Shown piece after piece: positions 25,591 through 34,102 of a stretch of 64,000 nt of DNA. Position 1 is the first letter of the stretch; the number at the start of each line of letters is the position of its first letter. The translations under genes and the position numbers were made by a program. Origin of the DNA: Ilumatobacteraceae bacterium (GTDB lineage Bacteria > Actinomycetota > Acidimicrobiia > Acidimicrobiales > Ilumatobacteraceae); assembly GCA_025463305.1 (NCBI GenBank), contig JAOBWK010000056.1:62001-126000 (forward strand), given 5' to 3'. The notes beneath the pieces were generated by a model, which had not been told where the DNA came from, did no database searches, and was given only the letters and a program-made list of their open reading frames with translations.

Positions 25591-26184
25591 TCAGCTCGTC
25601 ATCCCGCCGAGGCCGACGAGGCCGCGGGACAGCTCGATCTCACCCATGTGGCGCAGACCGTGCTGGTACAGCCAGCACTCGGTGCAGTCGAGCACGGTGA
25701 GCCCGACATCGCCGGCCACGCGGGCGCTGAACGTGCTCGCGATCTGCGGCGGGAACGGACGCTGGATCACCACCCGGTCCAGCTCGGCCGGGGTGAGGCC
25801 ATCGAGCCAGGCCTCGGTGCGGGCGAACACCTCGCGCATGTAGGCGATGAACTCGTCGTAGTCGCCGATGCGCTGGTGGATCATCTCGTCGACGGTCTTG
25901 TGCTTGCCGTGGTCCGGGATGGTCATCTGGATCCGCTCGATCCACTCGTCGTTCCAGATCGGCGGTGTCGAGGTGATCAGGAAGAACGAGGCATCCATCA
26001 TGTTGACGATGTGGAACAGCGAGAACGCGATGGGCAGCACGCCCTCACGCTCGAAGTGGTTCACCTGGTCCAGGTCCATCGTCGCCACGGCGTCCTCGTA
26101 GAGCGAGTGCAGCGCCTTCATCCGACGGGTCAGCGAGTCCAGCGTCAACGCGTTCGCCGTGATGGGTGTTTCGAGAGTGCTCAT
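25591..26184 (-). CDS. DinB-like superfamily protein
   Basis: 197 residues, all helical. The DinB/YfiT-type four-helix bundle is suggested by SLFHIVNMMDASFF, the acidic middle helix and the C-terminal YQHGLRHMGEIELSRGL, which place His residues as a metal site. Many such proteins are thiol-dependent S-transferases (bacillithiol, mycothiol) or of unknown role. The ATG at 26184 has TACCGT eight bases upstream on its strand. It is convergent with the protease gene. Confidence 0.75.
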   Translation of the reverse strand: MSTLETPITANALTLDSLTRRMKALHSLYEDAVATMDLDQVNHFEREGVLPIAFSLFHIVNMMDASFFLITSTPPIWNDEWIERIQMTIPDHGKHKTVDEMIHQRIGDYDEFIAYMREVFARTEAWLDGLTPAELDRVVIQRPFPPQIASTFSARVAGDVGLTVLDCTECWLYQHGLRHMGEIELSRGLVGLGGMTS

Positions 26185-26192
26185 CGCAGATC

Positions 26193-26198
26193 ACGGTA
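26193..26198 (-). promoter_or_regulatory. -10 box of the DinB-like gene
   Basis: On the - strand TACCGT is eight bases before the ATG at 26184, fitting the leaderless pattern. Confidence 0.35.
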
Positions 26199-26268
26199 AC
26201 ACCGCCCGGACGTGACGCACGTCTCACCCACGAATCCTCCCCGATCGGAATGACTGGCGATTGTTCGA

Positions 26269-27564
26269 GTGTTGAACCATCTCGTGTCGACCTGTGATGC
26301 CGAGCCAACGGAACGCACCACGGGGCAGCCGTGCACCCGCCGGCCGATGTCGCGCACCAGCTCCGGGGTCGCCCTGGTCCCGATCGCCCAGCTGGTCCGC
26401 GCCGGGGAACGGGGCACCGGGCGACCCGAGGCCATCGTTCCGTCGCACCCGAGCGTTCCGCCGGGGCCGATCGCTCCGCCGGTGCCGGCCGTCGAGGCCA
26501 TCGTCGCCCCACCGCGACCGCTCCACCGGCGCCGTCACCGCGTTCGACTGATCATCACCACCCTCGTCACCGCGGCGATCGTCATCGCCGCCGCGCATCA
26601 GGTGTGGCCGGTGCTGATGGGCCACGACGGCCTCGGTCACGTGCGGGTGATCTGGCTCGTCCCCGCCGTCGCGTTCGCGGCGATCTCGATGCTCGCCGCG
26701 GCGTTGCTCCAGCAGCGCGTGCTGCGCGCCGCCGGCCTCAGCGTGCCGCTCTCCTCGATGACGGCCATCACGATCGCCGGCAACGCCGTGTCGGTCACCC
26801 TGCCGCTGGCGGGGAGCACGGCCGGCACGGCGTTCACGTACCACCAGCTCAAGCAGCACGGCGCCGACCTGCCGGCCGCCGGCTGGACGCTCGCGATGTC
26901 GGGCATCGTCTCGACGTCGGTACTCGCGCTCGTGCTCGGGATCGGGGCGACGGCGGCCGGCGACACCACCACCTCGATCCTCGGTGCGGTCACCATCGTC
27001 GCCGGCGTGCTGCCGATGGTGGCCCTCGTCGCCTCGTTCCGCTGGCCACGGGTGCGCGCCGTGCTCGAACGGACCACCCACCGGCTCCTCGGGCGCCTCC
27101 AGCGGATCACCCGCCGCGGCAACCCCGTCGATCCCGAGGGCATCTCGGCCACCTTCGACCGCGTCGCGTCGTTCCGCCTCGGCCGGCGCGATGCGGCGTC
27201 ATCCGCGCTGATGTCGCTGGTCAACTGGACCACCGACATGGCCTGCCTGGCCGCCTGCATCCGCGCGATCGGCGCGCCGGTGCCGTGGGCCCAGCTCGCC
27301 GTCGTTTACGCCGCCGCGCTCGGCGCGGCATCGCTCAGCTTCACGCCCGCCGGGATCGGCATCGTCGAAGGAGCGCTGGCCCTCGCCCTGATCCGCACCG
27401 GCACGCCCACCGACCTCGCCGTCGTCGCGGCGCTGATGTACCGGGCGATCAGCTGCTGGCTGGTGCTCGCGATCGGCTGGGTGACCTACGCCGTGATGCA
27501 CAGCCCGGGCGAGGCGACGGCCGCGCTGCACCGCCACCGCCCGCTGCGCGCGGGTCCGGCCTGA
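26269..27564 (+). CDS. Lysylphosphatidylglycerol synthase TM-domain/flippase-like membrane protein
   Basis: 431 residues with about eight membrane helices from residue 88 onward (IITTLVTAAIVIAAAHQVW and following), and family motifs NAVSVTLPLAGSTAGTAFTY and SLSFTPAGIGIVEGALALALI near the C-terminus. This is the UPF0104/YbhN family, the transmembrane flippase part of MprF without its synthase domain, so it may move or carry lipids across the membrane. The N-terminal 85 residues are low complexity. GTG 26269 is tentative; ATG 26347 is equally possible. Confidence 0.8.
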   Translation: MLNHLVSTCDAEPTERTTGQPCTRRPMSRTSSGVALVPIAQLVRAGERGTGRPEAIVPSHPSVPPGPIAPPVPAVEAIVAPPRPLHRRRHRVRLIITTLVTAAIVIAAAHQVWPVLMGHDGLGHVRVIWLVPAVAFAAISMLAAALLQQRVLRAAGLSVPLSSMTAITIAGNAVSVTLPLAGSTAGTAFTYHQLKQHGADLPAAGWTLAMSGIVSTSVLALVLGIGATAAGDTTTSILGAVTIVAGVLPMVALVASFRWPRVRAVLERTTHRLLGRLQRITRRGNPVDPEGISATFDRVASFRLGRRDAASSALMSLVNWTTDMACLAACIRAIGAPVPWAQLAVVYAAALGAASLSFTPAGIGIVEGALALALIRTGTPTDLAVVAALMYRAISCWLVLAIGWVTYAVMHSPGEATAALHRHRPLRAGPA

Positions 27565-27606
27565 CACTCCCTGATCGGGCCGGGACCTGGTCGGGCCGGC
27601 TCTGGC

Positions 27607-29322
27607 TCAGACCAGGCCGAGGCCCTCGAGTGCCTGCTGGGCCTGGTTGCGGATGGTGGTGACCGCCGCGTTGCGGTCCGCATCGGCGCGGGTGTAGATC
27701 CGGTCGAGCACCGCGTCCTTGTCGTCGGCGGCGCGGGCGAGGACCTCTTCGCGCACGCTCGCCATCACGGCGTCTGACTTCGCGTTCCGACCGTTGAGGT
27801 AGATCCGCTCCGCCGCACGAGCGATGGCCGCGTCGGCGCGGGCGTAGACGACCTGCAGGGCGGCCACGCGCTCGTCGTCGGCCTCGGCGTAGATCCGGTT
27901 CGTGGTCCGCTCGATCGCCGCGTCGGCTCGCGACTGGATGCGCCGCACGGCGACGGCGTTCTTCCGCTCGGCGCGTCGCTGCTGCTTCTCCTGCTGGGCG
28001 GCACGGCGGGACTGCACCGGCCCGTCCTGGCCGGCCTGCATCCGCACGGCGCTCTCGGCGACGAAGCCCACGGCCTCGGTGGGCACCGGAGCATCGGAGG
28101 CCATCAACGTCTGCGTGGAGCCGCCGTACGAGGGCACCGGCGGGGTGTCGGTGGCCACGTCGCCGGCCGGCACGGTGGTGTCCGTGACCGGCGTGGTGAC
28201 GGTGGTCGACGAGTCGGTGGGCACCGGAGGGGTGTCGTCGGCGTTGGTCGTCGAGCCGTCGGCGGTGGTGTCCGGCACCGTGTCGTCGACCGGCACGTTC
28301 GCGCTCGTCGGGATCTGCGTCGTCCCGTCGCCATCGAGCCAGGAGAGGTCGTCGGTGGTGGGCGGTGCATCGTCGGCCACCACGGTGGTGGCCGCAGCGG
28401 CGGCATCGACGGTGGTCGGCGTGGCGGCGTCGTCGGGCGCCGAGGTCGTTGCGGTCGTCGGCGTGGTCGCCGGATGCGTTGCGGCCGGGTGGGCCGTGGT
28501 GCTCGGCGTCACCGCATCGGTGGCCGGGGTGACGACGGGGGTCGCGGCTTCGGTCGCCGGTACGTCGGAGGTCGCGACATCGGTGGTGGCGGTCTCGGTG
28601 GTGGCGGTCTCACTCGAGGCTGTCGCCGCGCTCGGGGTGACCGGCACCGTGGTGTCGACGGCATCGTTGGCCAGGGCGGGTGTCGTGGTGGTCACCACGA
28701 CCGCTGGCCGGCTGCCCGCAGCACGCGGCGCCGCCGTCGCGGAGGTGTCAGGGGCACGCGCCGCGGTGGACCCGGCGAGGCCGATGATGATCGCACCGGT
28801 GGCGAACATCGTGGCCATCGCGGTGCGCTGGGTGAGCGTCGCGCCCATCAGCGCGGTGAGCCGGTCGACGATGGTCTCGCCCGATTCGTCGAGGTACTCG
28901 GCGAGCACCTCGATGTCCTCGCGGCGGAGCGCGATCATCGGCGCCTTCTTCTGCCGGCGCATCGTGCGGATCAGTCGCAGGTACGCGGTGAGCAGCGAGG
29001 TCGCGTTCTTCGCGGCGAACGATGCATCGACGCCGCCGGCGCTGATGACACCGGCGTTGATCGACACAGGCAGCCGGCTCGGCAGGATCGTGCCCAGGTC
29101 GGCGGCGTAGAGGCCGGCGATCGCGTCGACCAGCTCCTCGTCGAGGGTGATCGTGCCCTCCTCGAACTCGCGGATCTGCTCGCGGGTGAACCGGCCCTCG
29201 CTCATCCTCGCCAAGGCGCGGAACGAGAGCCCGTGCTCGAGCCGTGTGGCTCGGAGCAGGTTGGCCAGCCGCAGCGCGAACGCCTCGGAGGTGATGTCGA
29301 TGGTGGGTGACGAAACGGACAC
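27607..29322 (-). CDS. HTH-transmembrane protein with Thr-rich stalk and coiled-coil repeats
   Basis: 571 residues from GTG 29322, which follows a strong AAGGAA ribosome site. Residues 13-80 look like an Xre-type helix-turn-helix (SFRALARMSEGRFTREQIREFEEG). One membrane helix lies at about 168-186, then a roughly 240-residue Thr/Ala/Asp/Pro-rich stretch, then about 140 residues of Arg/Ala-rich coiled coil with three near-repeats of RADAAI..RIY about 30 residues apart. The order HTH-TM-extracytoplasmic recalls RodZ, but the outer part is unlike RodZ. A membrane-tethered regulator or cell-shape scaffold is plausible; I do not know the family. Confidence 0.7.
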   Translation of the reverse strand: MSVSSPTIDITSEAFALRLANLLRATRLEHGLSFRALARMSEGRFTREQIREFEEGTITLDEELVDAIAGLYAADLGTILPSRLPVSINAGVISAGGVDASFAAKNATSLLTAYLRLIRTMRRQKKAPMIALRREDIEVLAEYLDESGETIVDRLTALMGATLTQRTAMATMFATGAIIIGLAGSTAARAPDTSATAAPRAAGSRPAVVVTTTTPALANDAVDTTVPVTPSAATASSETATTETATTDVATSDVPATEAATPVVTPATDAVTPSTTAHPAATHPATTPTTATTSAPDDAATPTTVDAAAAATTVVADDAPPTTDDLSWLDGDGTTQIPTSANVPVDDTVPDTTADGSTTNADDTPPVPTDSSTTVTTPVTDTTVPAGDVATDTPPVPSYGGSTQTLMASDAPVPTEAVGFVAESAVRMQAGQDGPVQSRRAAQQEKQQRRAERKNAVAVRRIQSRADAAIERTTNRIYAEADDERVAALQVVYARADAAIARAAERIYLNGRNAKSDAVMASVREEVLARAADDKDAVLDRIYTRADADRNAAVTTIRNQAQQALEGLGLV

Positions 29323-29422
29323 GTGCTTCCTTGCGGGTGAGACGTCTGTCGAACGGGACACCTGGTCATCGGCACGAACTGCCCGGGACGTGAGTGATCT
29401 GTGGTCGAGCAGAGCAGTTCTT

Positions 29423-29437
29423 GAGGTCGGCGACCTC
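29423..29437. promoter_or_regulatory. 15-bp perfect palindrome, candidate operator
   Basis: GAGGTCG-g-CGACCTC is a perfect 7+7 bp inverted repeat about 100 bases upstream of the HTH-membrane protein gene and 130 bases upstream of the divergent GGDEF gene. The HTH protein itself is one candidate binder. Confidence 0.4.
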
Positions 29438-29550
29438 GAGCGCCGGGTGGTCGCGATCGTCCCGGGTCCGGACGCGACACCGATGTGGACTGGTGTTTCC
29501 CGCACGTCACCCGACATCGGGCGTCCGTCGAAGCCGCCAGGAATCCTCAA

Positions 29551-29566
29551 GGTTCTGTCAAGAACC
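29551..29566. promoter_or_regulatory. 16-bp palindrome at the GGDEF gene start
   Basis: GGTTCT-gtca-AGAACC ends directly before ATG 29567. If the transcript includes it, it could fold and affect initiation; if not, it may be an operator. Confidence 0.4.
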
Positions 29567-30871
29567 ATGACGAAAACCAGACGGTCACCCGATGACTCAC
29601 CCATGGACGAACCTGCGGTCAACCGACTGCGCATCAACCCGATGAGCGGCACCTGGCCGACGGTCCTGATCGATCTCGCCGTGGTCGTCGCGATCGCGTG
29701 CATCAGCCGGGCCGTCGCCGAGACGCAGACGACGACGGCCATGGGTTGGGCCGCCTTCGTCGCCGTCACCACGTTCCTCGTCCTGGTCGTCGTGGCCGTT
29801 CCGCTTCGAGTCCTGCTGATGGCACAGCGCCGGGCGTCGGCCGCTGTCACCGAGGAGCTCCGTCAGCAGAACGATCGTCAGGCGTTCGACGCCCGCCTCG
29901 GTCGCGCCCTCGACATGGCCGACAGCGAGGCCACGGCGCTCGGCGTCGCGGCGCAGGCGCTGGCCATGGCCGGCGCCGATCTGCACGCATCGATCCTGCT
30001 CGCCGACAACAGCGACGCCCATCTGCAGACCGTGGTCAGCACCGCCGGTTGCTCGGGCACGAGCGTCTGCGACGTCGCGACGCCGCGCGGCTGCCCCGCC
30101 GTCCGCAACGGCCAGACGCTCCAGTTCGCGTCCAGCGATCAGCTCGACTGCTGCCCGCACCTCAAGGAGCGGGGCGTGCCCGGGCTGGCCGCGCTGTGCG
30201 TTCCGGTGAGCGTCGTCGGCCGCGCCACCGGCGTCGTGCACGTCGTTCGTGAGGGCATCGCGATCACCGAGGCCGAGCGCAGCCGGGTCGAGTCCATCGC
30301 CCATCTCGCCGGGCAGTGCGTCGGCATGCTCCGTGCGACCGCGCAGACGCAGTTGCAGGCGAGCACCGATCCACTGACGGGCCTGTACAACCGGCGCAGC
30401 ATGGAGAACTCGGTGCGGTTGCTGATGCGCGACGACGTGCCGTTCGCCGTCGGCATCTGCGATCTTGACCACTTCAAGCGGCTCAACGACACCTACGGCC
30501 ACGACACCGGCGACCGGGCGTTGCGGCTGTTCGCGCGCACCCTGCGCAACACCGTGCGCGCCGCCGACCTCGTCTCACGCCACGGCGGCGAGGAGTTCGT
30601 GGTGGTCATGCCGTACACCGACTCCGTGGGTGCATCGGAGATCCTCGACCGGGTCCGGCTCGAGCTCACGAGCGCCGTCAGCGACGGCCGCACCCCCGGC
30701 TTCACGGTCTCGGCCGGCGTCGCCGACACCACCGAGTCCGGCGACTACCAGGCGCTGCTCCGACTCGCCGACGAGCGGCTGATGCGCGCCAAGCGCACCG
30801 GCCGCAACAAGATCATCAACCGCACCGCGTTCGCCGCGCTGGACGAGATCGATCTCCCCGAGCTCGTCTGA
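29567..30871 (+). CDS. Membrane-bound GAF-GGDEF diguanylate cyclase
   Basis: 434 residues from ATG 29567 (422 from ATG 29603). Two membrane helices (about 28-50 and 58-82) are followed by a GAF domain (about 110-255) and a GGDEF domain (about 265-425) with active-site GGEEF at 340-344 and the upstream DLDHFKRLNDTYGH signature. It should make cyclic di-GMP from GTP. The GAF region is unusually rich in Cys (GCSGTSVC, RGCPAV, LDCCPHL, ALCVP), a pattern I have seen in other sensor cyclases, which hints at redox, metal or cluster sensing. The RxxD inhibitory site is not evident. Confidence 0.85.
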   Translation: MTKTRRSPDDSPMDEPAVNRLRINPMSGTWPTVLIDLAVVVAIACISRAVAETQTTTAMGWAAFVAVTTFLVLVVVAVPLRVLLMAQRRASAAVTEELRQQNDRQAFDARLGRALDMADSEATALGVAAQALAMAGADLHASILLADNSDAHLQTVVSTAGCSGTSVCDVATPRGCPAVRNGQTLQFASSDQLDCCPHLKERGVPGLAALCVPVSVVGRATGVVHVVREGIAITEAERSRVESIAHLAGQCVGMLRATAQTQLQASTDPLTGLYNRRSMENSVRLLMRDDVPFAVGICDLDHFKRLNDTYGHDTGDRALRLFARTLRNTVRAADLVSRHGGEEFVVVMPYTDSVGASEILDRVRLELTSAVSDGRTPGFTVSAGVADTTESGDYQALLRLADERLMRAKRTGRNKIINRTAFAALDEIDLPELV

Positions 30872-30908
30872 GCGTCCCGAGGGGCAACCGGCCCGGCGGC
30901 GGCTGGTG

Positions 30909-31991
30909 TCAGACCGCGACGCCGTGGGCGACGGCGTAGGCGTCGAGCTCGTCGAGGTAGGTCGACAGCGTGCGCGCGCTGATCCAGGCGACGCTGAACG
31001 AGTTCTTGGCGAGCGCGAGCACCTCCTCCGCCGTGAGGCCGGCGTAGGCGGCGAGACCGGCATAGTTCTCGGTCACGTAGCCACCGAAGTAGGCCGGATC
31101 GTCGGAGTTGACGGTGACCTTCACGCCGTGTCGGAGCAGCTGCACGATCTCGTCGGCCTTCATGTCGCTGGTGACGAAGCTGTTCGACACCGGACAGCAC
31201 GTGAAGCCGATGCCCCGGCTCTTGGCCACCTCGACGAGCCGCGGATCCTCGACGATGTTCGTGCCGTGGTCGATCCGGTCGACGCCGATCTCCTCGAGCG
31301 CCTGGCGGATGTGCTCGATGCTGCCGACCTGATCGATGTCGCAGTGCATCGTCAGCATGTAGCCCTCGGCCCGCGCCCGGGCGAACACCGCGGCGAACTT
31401 CGAGGGCGGGTTGCCGCGCTCGTCGGAGTCGAGGCCGACCCCGATGATCCAGTCCTTGTACGGCAGCGACTCCATCAGCGTGGCCATCGCGAACTCCGCC
31501 GACAGGTCGCGCAGGAAGCACATGATCAGCTCGGCCGACATCCCGAACTCGAGGCGGGCGGCGATGATCGCGCTGCGGTAGCCCTTGATGACCGTCGAGA
31601 ACGGCACACCACGCCCGGTGTGGGCCTGCGGATCGAAGAACATCTCGGCGTGGCGCACGCCCTGCGACGCGGCCTTGGACAGGTACGCGTACGCCAGGTC
31701 GTGGAAGTCGGCCTCGGTGACGAGCACGTTCATCGCCGGGTAGTAGACGGCGAGGAAGCTCGTCAGTGAGTCGAACTCGTACGTGGCCTCGACCTCGGCC
31801 ACGGTCGTCTGGCCGATGTCGATGCCGTTGCGGTTCGCCAGGGCGAGCTTCAGCTCGGGCGCGAGCGTGCCCTCCAGGTGCAGGTGCAGCTCGCACTTCG
31901 GCAGGCCGGCGATGAACGCCGCCAGCTCGGGGCTGAGCGGCGCGGTCTCCCCGGATCCCGGGGCTTCGGTGGTCGAGGCGTCGGACGTCAT
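30909..31991 (-). CDS. Adenine/adenosine deaminase family protein
   Basis: 360 residues. The zinc site HxH is H36/H38 in CELHLHLEG; later motifs are HCDIDQ, DRIDHGTNIVED and TVNSDDPAYFGGYV. The NSDDPAYFGGY form is characteristic, as I recall, of the adenine deaminase subgroup rather than adenosine deaminase, so it may convert adenine to hypoxanthine in purine salvage. The ATG at 31991 lies six bases after a TAACGT box on the - strand, indicating a leaderless transcript. The 20 N-terminal residues are a disordered extension. Confidence 0.85.
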   Translation of the reverse strand: MTSDASTTEAPGSGETAPLSPELAAFIAGLPKCELHLHLEGTLAPELKLALANRNGIDIGQTTVAEVEATYEFDSLTSFLAVYYPAMNVLVTEADFHDLAYAYLSKAASQGVRHAEMFFDPQAHTGRGVPFSTVIKGYRSAIIAARLEFGMSAELIMCFLRDLSAEFAMATLMESLPYKDWIIGVGLDSDERGNPPSKFAAVFARARAEGYMLTMHCDIDQVGSIEHIRQALEEIGVDRIDHGTNIVEDPRLVEVAKSRGIGFTCCPVSNSFVTSDMKADEIVQLLRHGVKVTVNSDDPAYFGGYVTENYAGLAAYAGLTAEEVLALAKNSFSVAWISARTLSTYLDELDAYAVAHGVAV

Positions 31992-31997
31992 CCGCGC

Positions 31998-32003
31998 ACG
32001 TTA
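31998..32003 (-). promoter_or_regulatory. -10 box of the leaderless deaminase promoter
   Basis: On the - strand, TAACGT is exactly six bases before ATG 31991; the same box and spacing occur at selO. Confidence 0.5.
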
Positions 32004-32056
32004 GGACGAGCGTCTGCGCGGCTCGCACAGCGCGACACAACGTTCACATTTCGTCA

Positions 32057-33415
32057 TCAACCGGCGAGCCGCACCGTGTTCTTGCCGGAGGACTTGGCCA
32101 GGTAGAGGGCATCGTCGGCGCGCTGCATGAGCTGCGAGGGGATGAGCGGTTGCGCCCCGACGGCGACGCCGACGGACGCGCCGACCTGCACCTCGACACC
32201 GTGGCTGACGATCGGTTGACGCACCGCGCGCACGATCCGGTTGGCGACGTCGCGGCCGTAGGCGGGATCGTCGGTGTCGGCGCAGACGACGGCGAACTCG
32301 TCGCCACCGAGCCGGCCGACGAAGTCGGCGTCGCCGATGACCTCGCTGATCCGGCGGCCGACCTCGATCAGCACGGTGTCACCGACGGCGTGGCCGTACA
32401 GGTCGTTGATCGGCTTGAAGTCGTCGAGGTCGATGTACAGCAGCACGACATCGCCGTGCGCTGATGTGGTCTCCAGCCGGTGCGAGAACTCGGCACGGTT
32501 GATCAGCCCGGTGAGCGGGTCGTGCGCGGCGGCCCAGCGGAGGTCTCGCTTGGTGCGACTGTCGGCGACCGCCAGTGCGGCGAGGCTGAGCGCGACGTGC
32601 ACCGGCGACTGGCGGGCGACCTGGAACTCGACCGTGGAACGACCCCACGCCACCATCGCACCGATGATGCCCGTGCCGTTCGGCGCCTCGACCGGCACCA
32701 GGAACGCGGCGATGAACCCGGCGTCGCGAGCGACCTCGCCCGCACCGTCGAGGCGCGGATCGTCGAGGTCGGTGATGATCAGCGGCTCGCGCAGATCCAG
32801 CGACCAGACCAGGTCGACGACCCGGCAGAGCCGGGGATCCAGCACGGTTTCGTCGGCGGCGCACACCCGCTGCACGCGATCGCCGTGCCGCCAGGCGAAC
32901 GCGGTACGGGTGTGCGCGCCGAGCGACCGGTCGGCCAGGCGGGCCACGATGGGCAGCACGGCCTCGACATCGGCGCCGGAGCCGAGCATCTCGATGGCCC
33001 TGCCCACATCGGAGCGATCGCGGACGAGCACGCACGTGCACAGCACGGCGTTCACATCCGGATCGTCGAGGTGGTTGTAGGTGGTGGTGGCGAACGTGTG
33101 CCAGACGCCATCGGCGTCCGCGACCCGGATGTCGGCGGACTCCGGCGACTGCGCAGGATCGAGGCGGTCGACGTCATCGTCGTCCCGGTTGGCCTGGAAC
33201 ATCGTCTCGAGGACGAGTGCCAGATCGTCGGGGTGGACGTGCTCGGTGGCGCTGTGGCCGACGAGATCGGCGTGGCCGAGGATGGGTGCGAGCGAATCGC
33301 AGTGCCAGATGATGTCGAACTGATCGTCGAGCAGCAGCGTGAACTGACCCTCGCGCCGACGCATCGACGTGAACGCCCGTTGCTGTGCCGTACCCATGCA
33401 CATGTCTTCGGTCAC
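32057..33415 (-). CDS. PAS-GAF-GGDEF diguanylate cyclase
   Basis: 452 residues, soluble. An N-terminal PAS domain (about 20-130: LLLDDQFDIIWHCDSLAPILG and VHPDDLALVLE) is followed by a GAF-like domain (about 140-285) and a GGDEF domain (about 290-450) with LLYIDLDDFKPINDLYGH and the canonical RLGGDEFAVV active site. It should synthesise c-di-GMP in the cytoplasm in response to a PAS or GAF ligand. GTG 33415 is the longest start; ATG 33403 or 33397 would also keep all domains. No phosphodiesterase (EAL or HD-GYP) lies nearby. Confidence 0.88.
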   Translation of the reverse strand: MTEDMCMGTAQQRAFTSMRRREGQFTLLLDDQFDIIWHCDSLAPILGHADLVGHSATEHVHPDDLALVLETMFQANRDDDDVDRLDPAQSPESADIRVADADGVWHTFATTTYNHLDDPDVNAVLCTCVLVRDRSDVGRAIEMLGSGADVEAVLPIVARLADRSLGAHTRTAFAWRHGDRVQRVCAADETVLDPRLCRVVDLVWSLDLREPLIITDLDDPRLDGAGEVARDAGFIAAFLVPVEAPNGTGIIGAMVAWGRSTVEFQVARQSPVHVALSLAALAVADSRTKRDLRWAAAHDPLTGLINRAEFSHRLETTSAHGDVVLLYIDLDDFKPINDLYGHAVGDTVLIEVGRRISEVIGDADFVGRLGGDEFAVVCADTDDPAYGRDVANRIVRAVRQPIVSHGVEVQVGASVGVAVGAQPLIPSQLMQRADDALYLAKSSGKNTVRLAG

Positions 33416-33461
33416 AACCGCATCGGCCTTGAGCGAATGTGAACGGAACGCAACACCCGGT

Positions 33462-34061
33462 TCATCCCCCGACGTCGACCACGGAGCGGTAGGGATCCAG
33501 CGCCCGCCGCAGACGAGTTCCGACCCAGCGCGACAGCGTGCCGGTGCCGTCGATGGCCCAGGTCACGAGTGCTCCGGAGTACACCGCGTCGAGTTGCTCG
33601 GCCAGCCGTGCGACATCGGTCGCGCGGAGGTCGCCGTTCCGCTCGGCAGCGTGCAGCAGGCGACGGATCGAGCCGCGCATCGACCGGCTGTGGGCCACGG
33701 CGTGCGCGCGGAGACCGGGGTCGACGAGGTCGAGCTGGAGGAAGGCGATGTTGTTGGCCATCGCCTCACGCGTGTCGATGCCATCGACCATCGACACCAT
33801 CGCCGCGACGATCGCATCGAGCGGCCGGGCGTGCGCTCGCGCGGCCGCCGCGAACACTGCCTCGGTCGCCGGGCCGGCCTGCGCCGCGAATGCGACGAGC
33901 AGCCCATACTTGGACCCGAACCGCTGCGCAAGTGCCGATGCCGACACGCCGACCAACTCGCCGACCCGGGCGAACGTGACCCCGCTCGGGCCCACCGCCG
34001 ACACGAGCGATGCGATCGCGGCAAAGACCTGCGCATCATCGGCAGTCCTCGGTCGCGCCAT
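33462..34061 (-). CDS. TetR-family transcriptional regulator
   Basis: 199 residues. The N-terminal TetR helix-turn-helix spans about residues 10-55 with VTFARVGELVGVSASALAQRFGSKYGLL; the rest is the helical ligand and dimer domain. The ATG at 34061 follows TAGTAT by exactly six bases on the - strand, so the mRNA is probably leaderless. It is divergent from a PPOX gene across only 41 bases. The palindrome there overlaps its own -10 box, which predicts autorepression and joint control of the neighbour. Confidence 0.88.
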   Translation of the reverse strand: MARPRTADDAQVFAAIASLVSAVGPSGVTFARVGELVGVSASALAQRFGSKYGLLVAFAAQAGPATEAVFAAAARAHARPLDAIVAAMVSMVDGIDTREAMANNIAFLQLDLVDPGLRAHAVAHSRSMRGSIRRLLHAAERNGDLRATDVARLAEQLDAVYSGALVTWAIDGTGTLSRWVGTRLRRALDPYRSVVDVGG

Positions 34062-34067
34062 CCGACA

Positions 34068-34073
34068 ATACTA
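34068..34073 (-). promoter_or_regulatory. -10 box of the leaderless tetR promoter
   Basis: On the - strand TAGTAT is six bases before ATG 34061 and lies inside the operator palindrome. Confidence 0.5.
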
Positions 34074-34088
34074 AACAGACGTGTAGTA
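34069..34088. promoter_or_regulatory. TetR operator candidate, 20-bp imperfect palindrome
   Basis: TACTAnACnnnnGTnTAGTA is symmetric at 14 of 20 positions. It overlaps the tetR -10 and ends two bases before the divergent gene's -10, so one bound dimer could block both promoters. Confidence 0.6.
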
Positions 34089-34090
34089 AC

Positions 34091-34096
34091 TACGAT
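34091..34096 (+). promoter_or_regulatory. -10 box of the leaderless PPOX gene promoter
   Basis: TACGAT is six bases before the ATG at 34103. Confidence 0.5.
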
Positions 34097-34102
34097 GATC
34101 GC

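Noticed and set aside
28100..28700. Repetitive stretch considered as a CRISPR or DNA repeat
   Set aside because: It encodes the Thr/Ala-rich stalk of the HTH-membrane protein; the repeats are irregular and lack fixed-length spacers.
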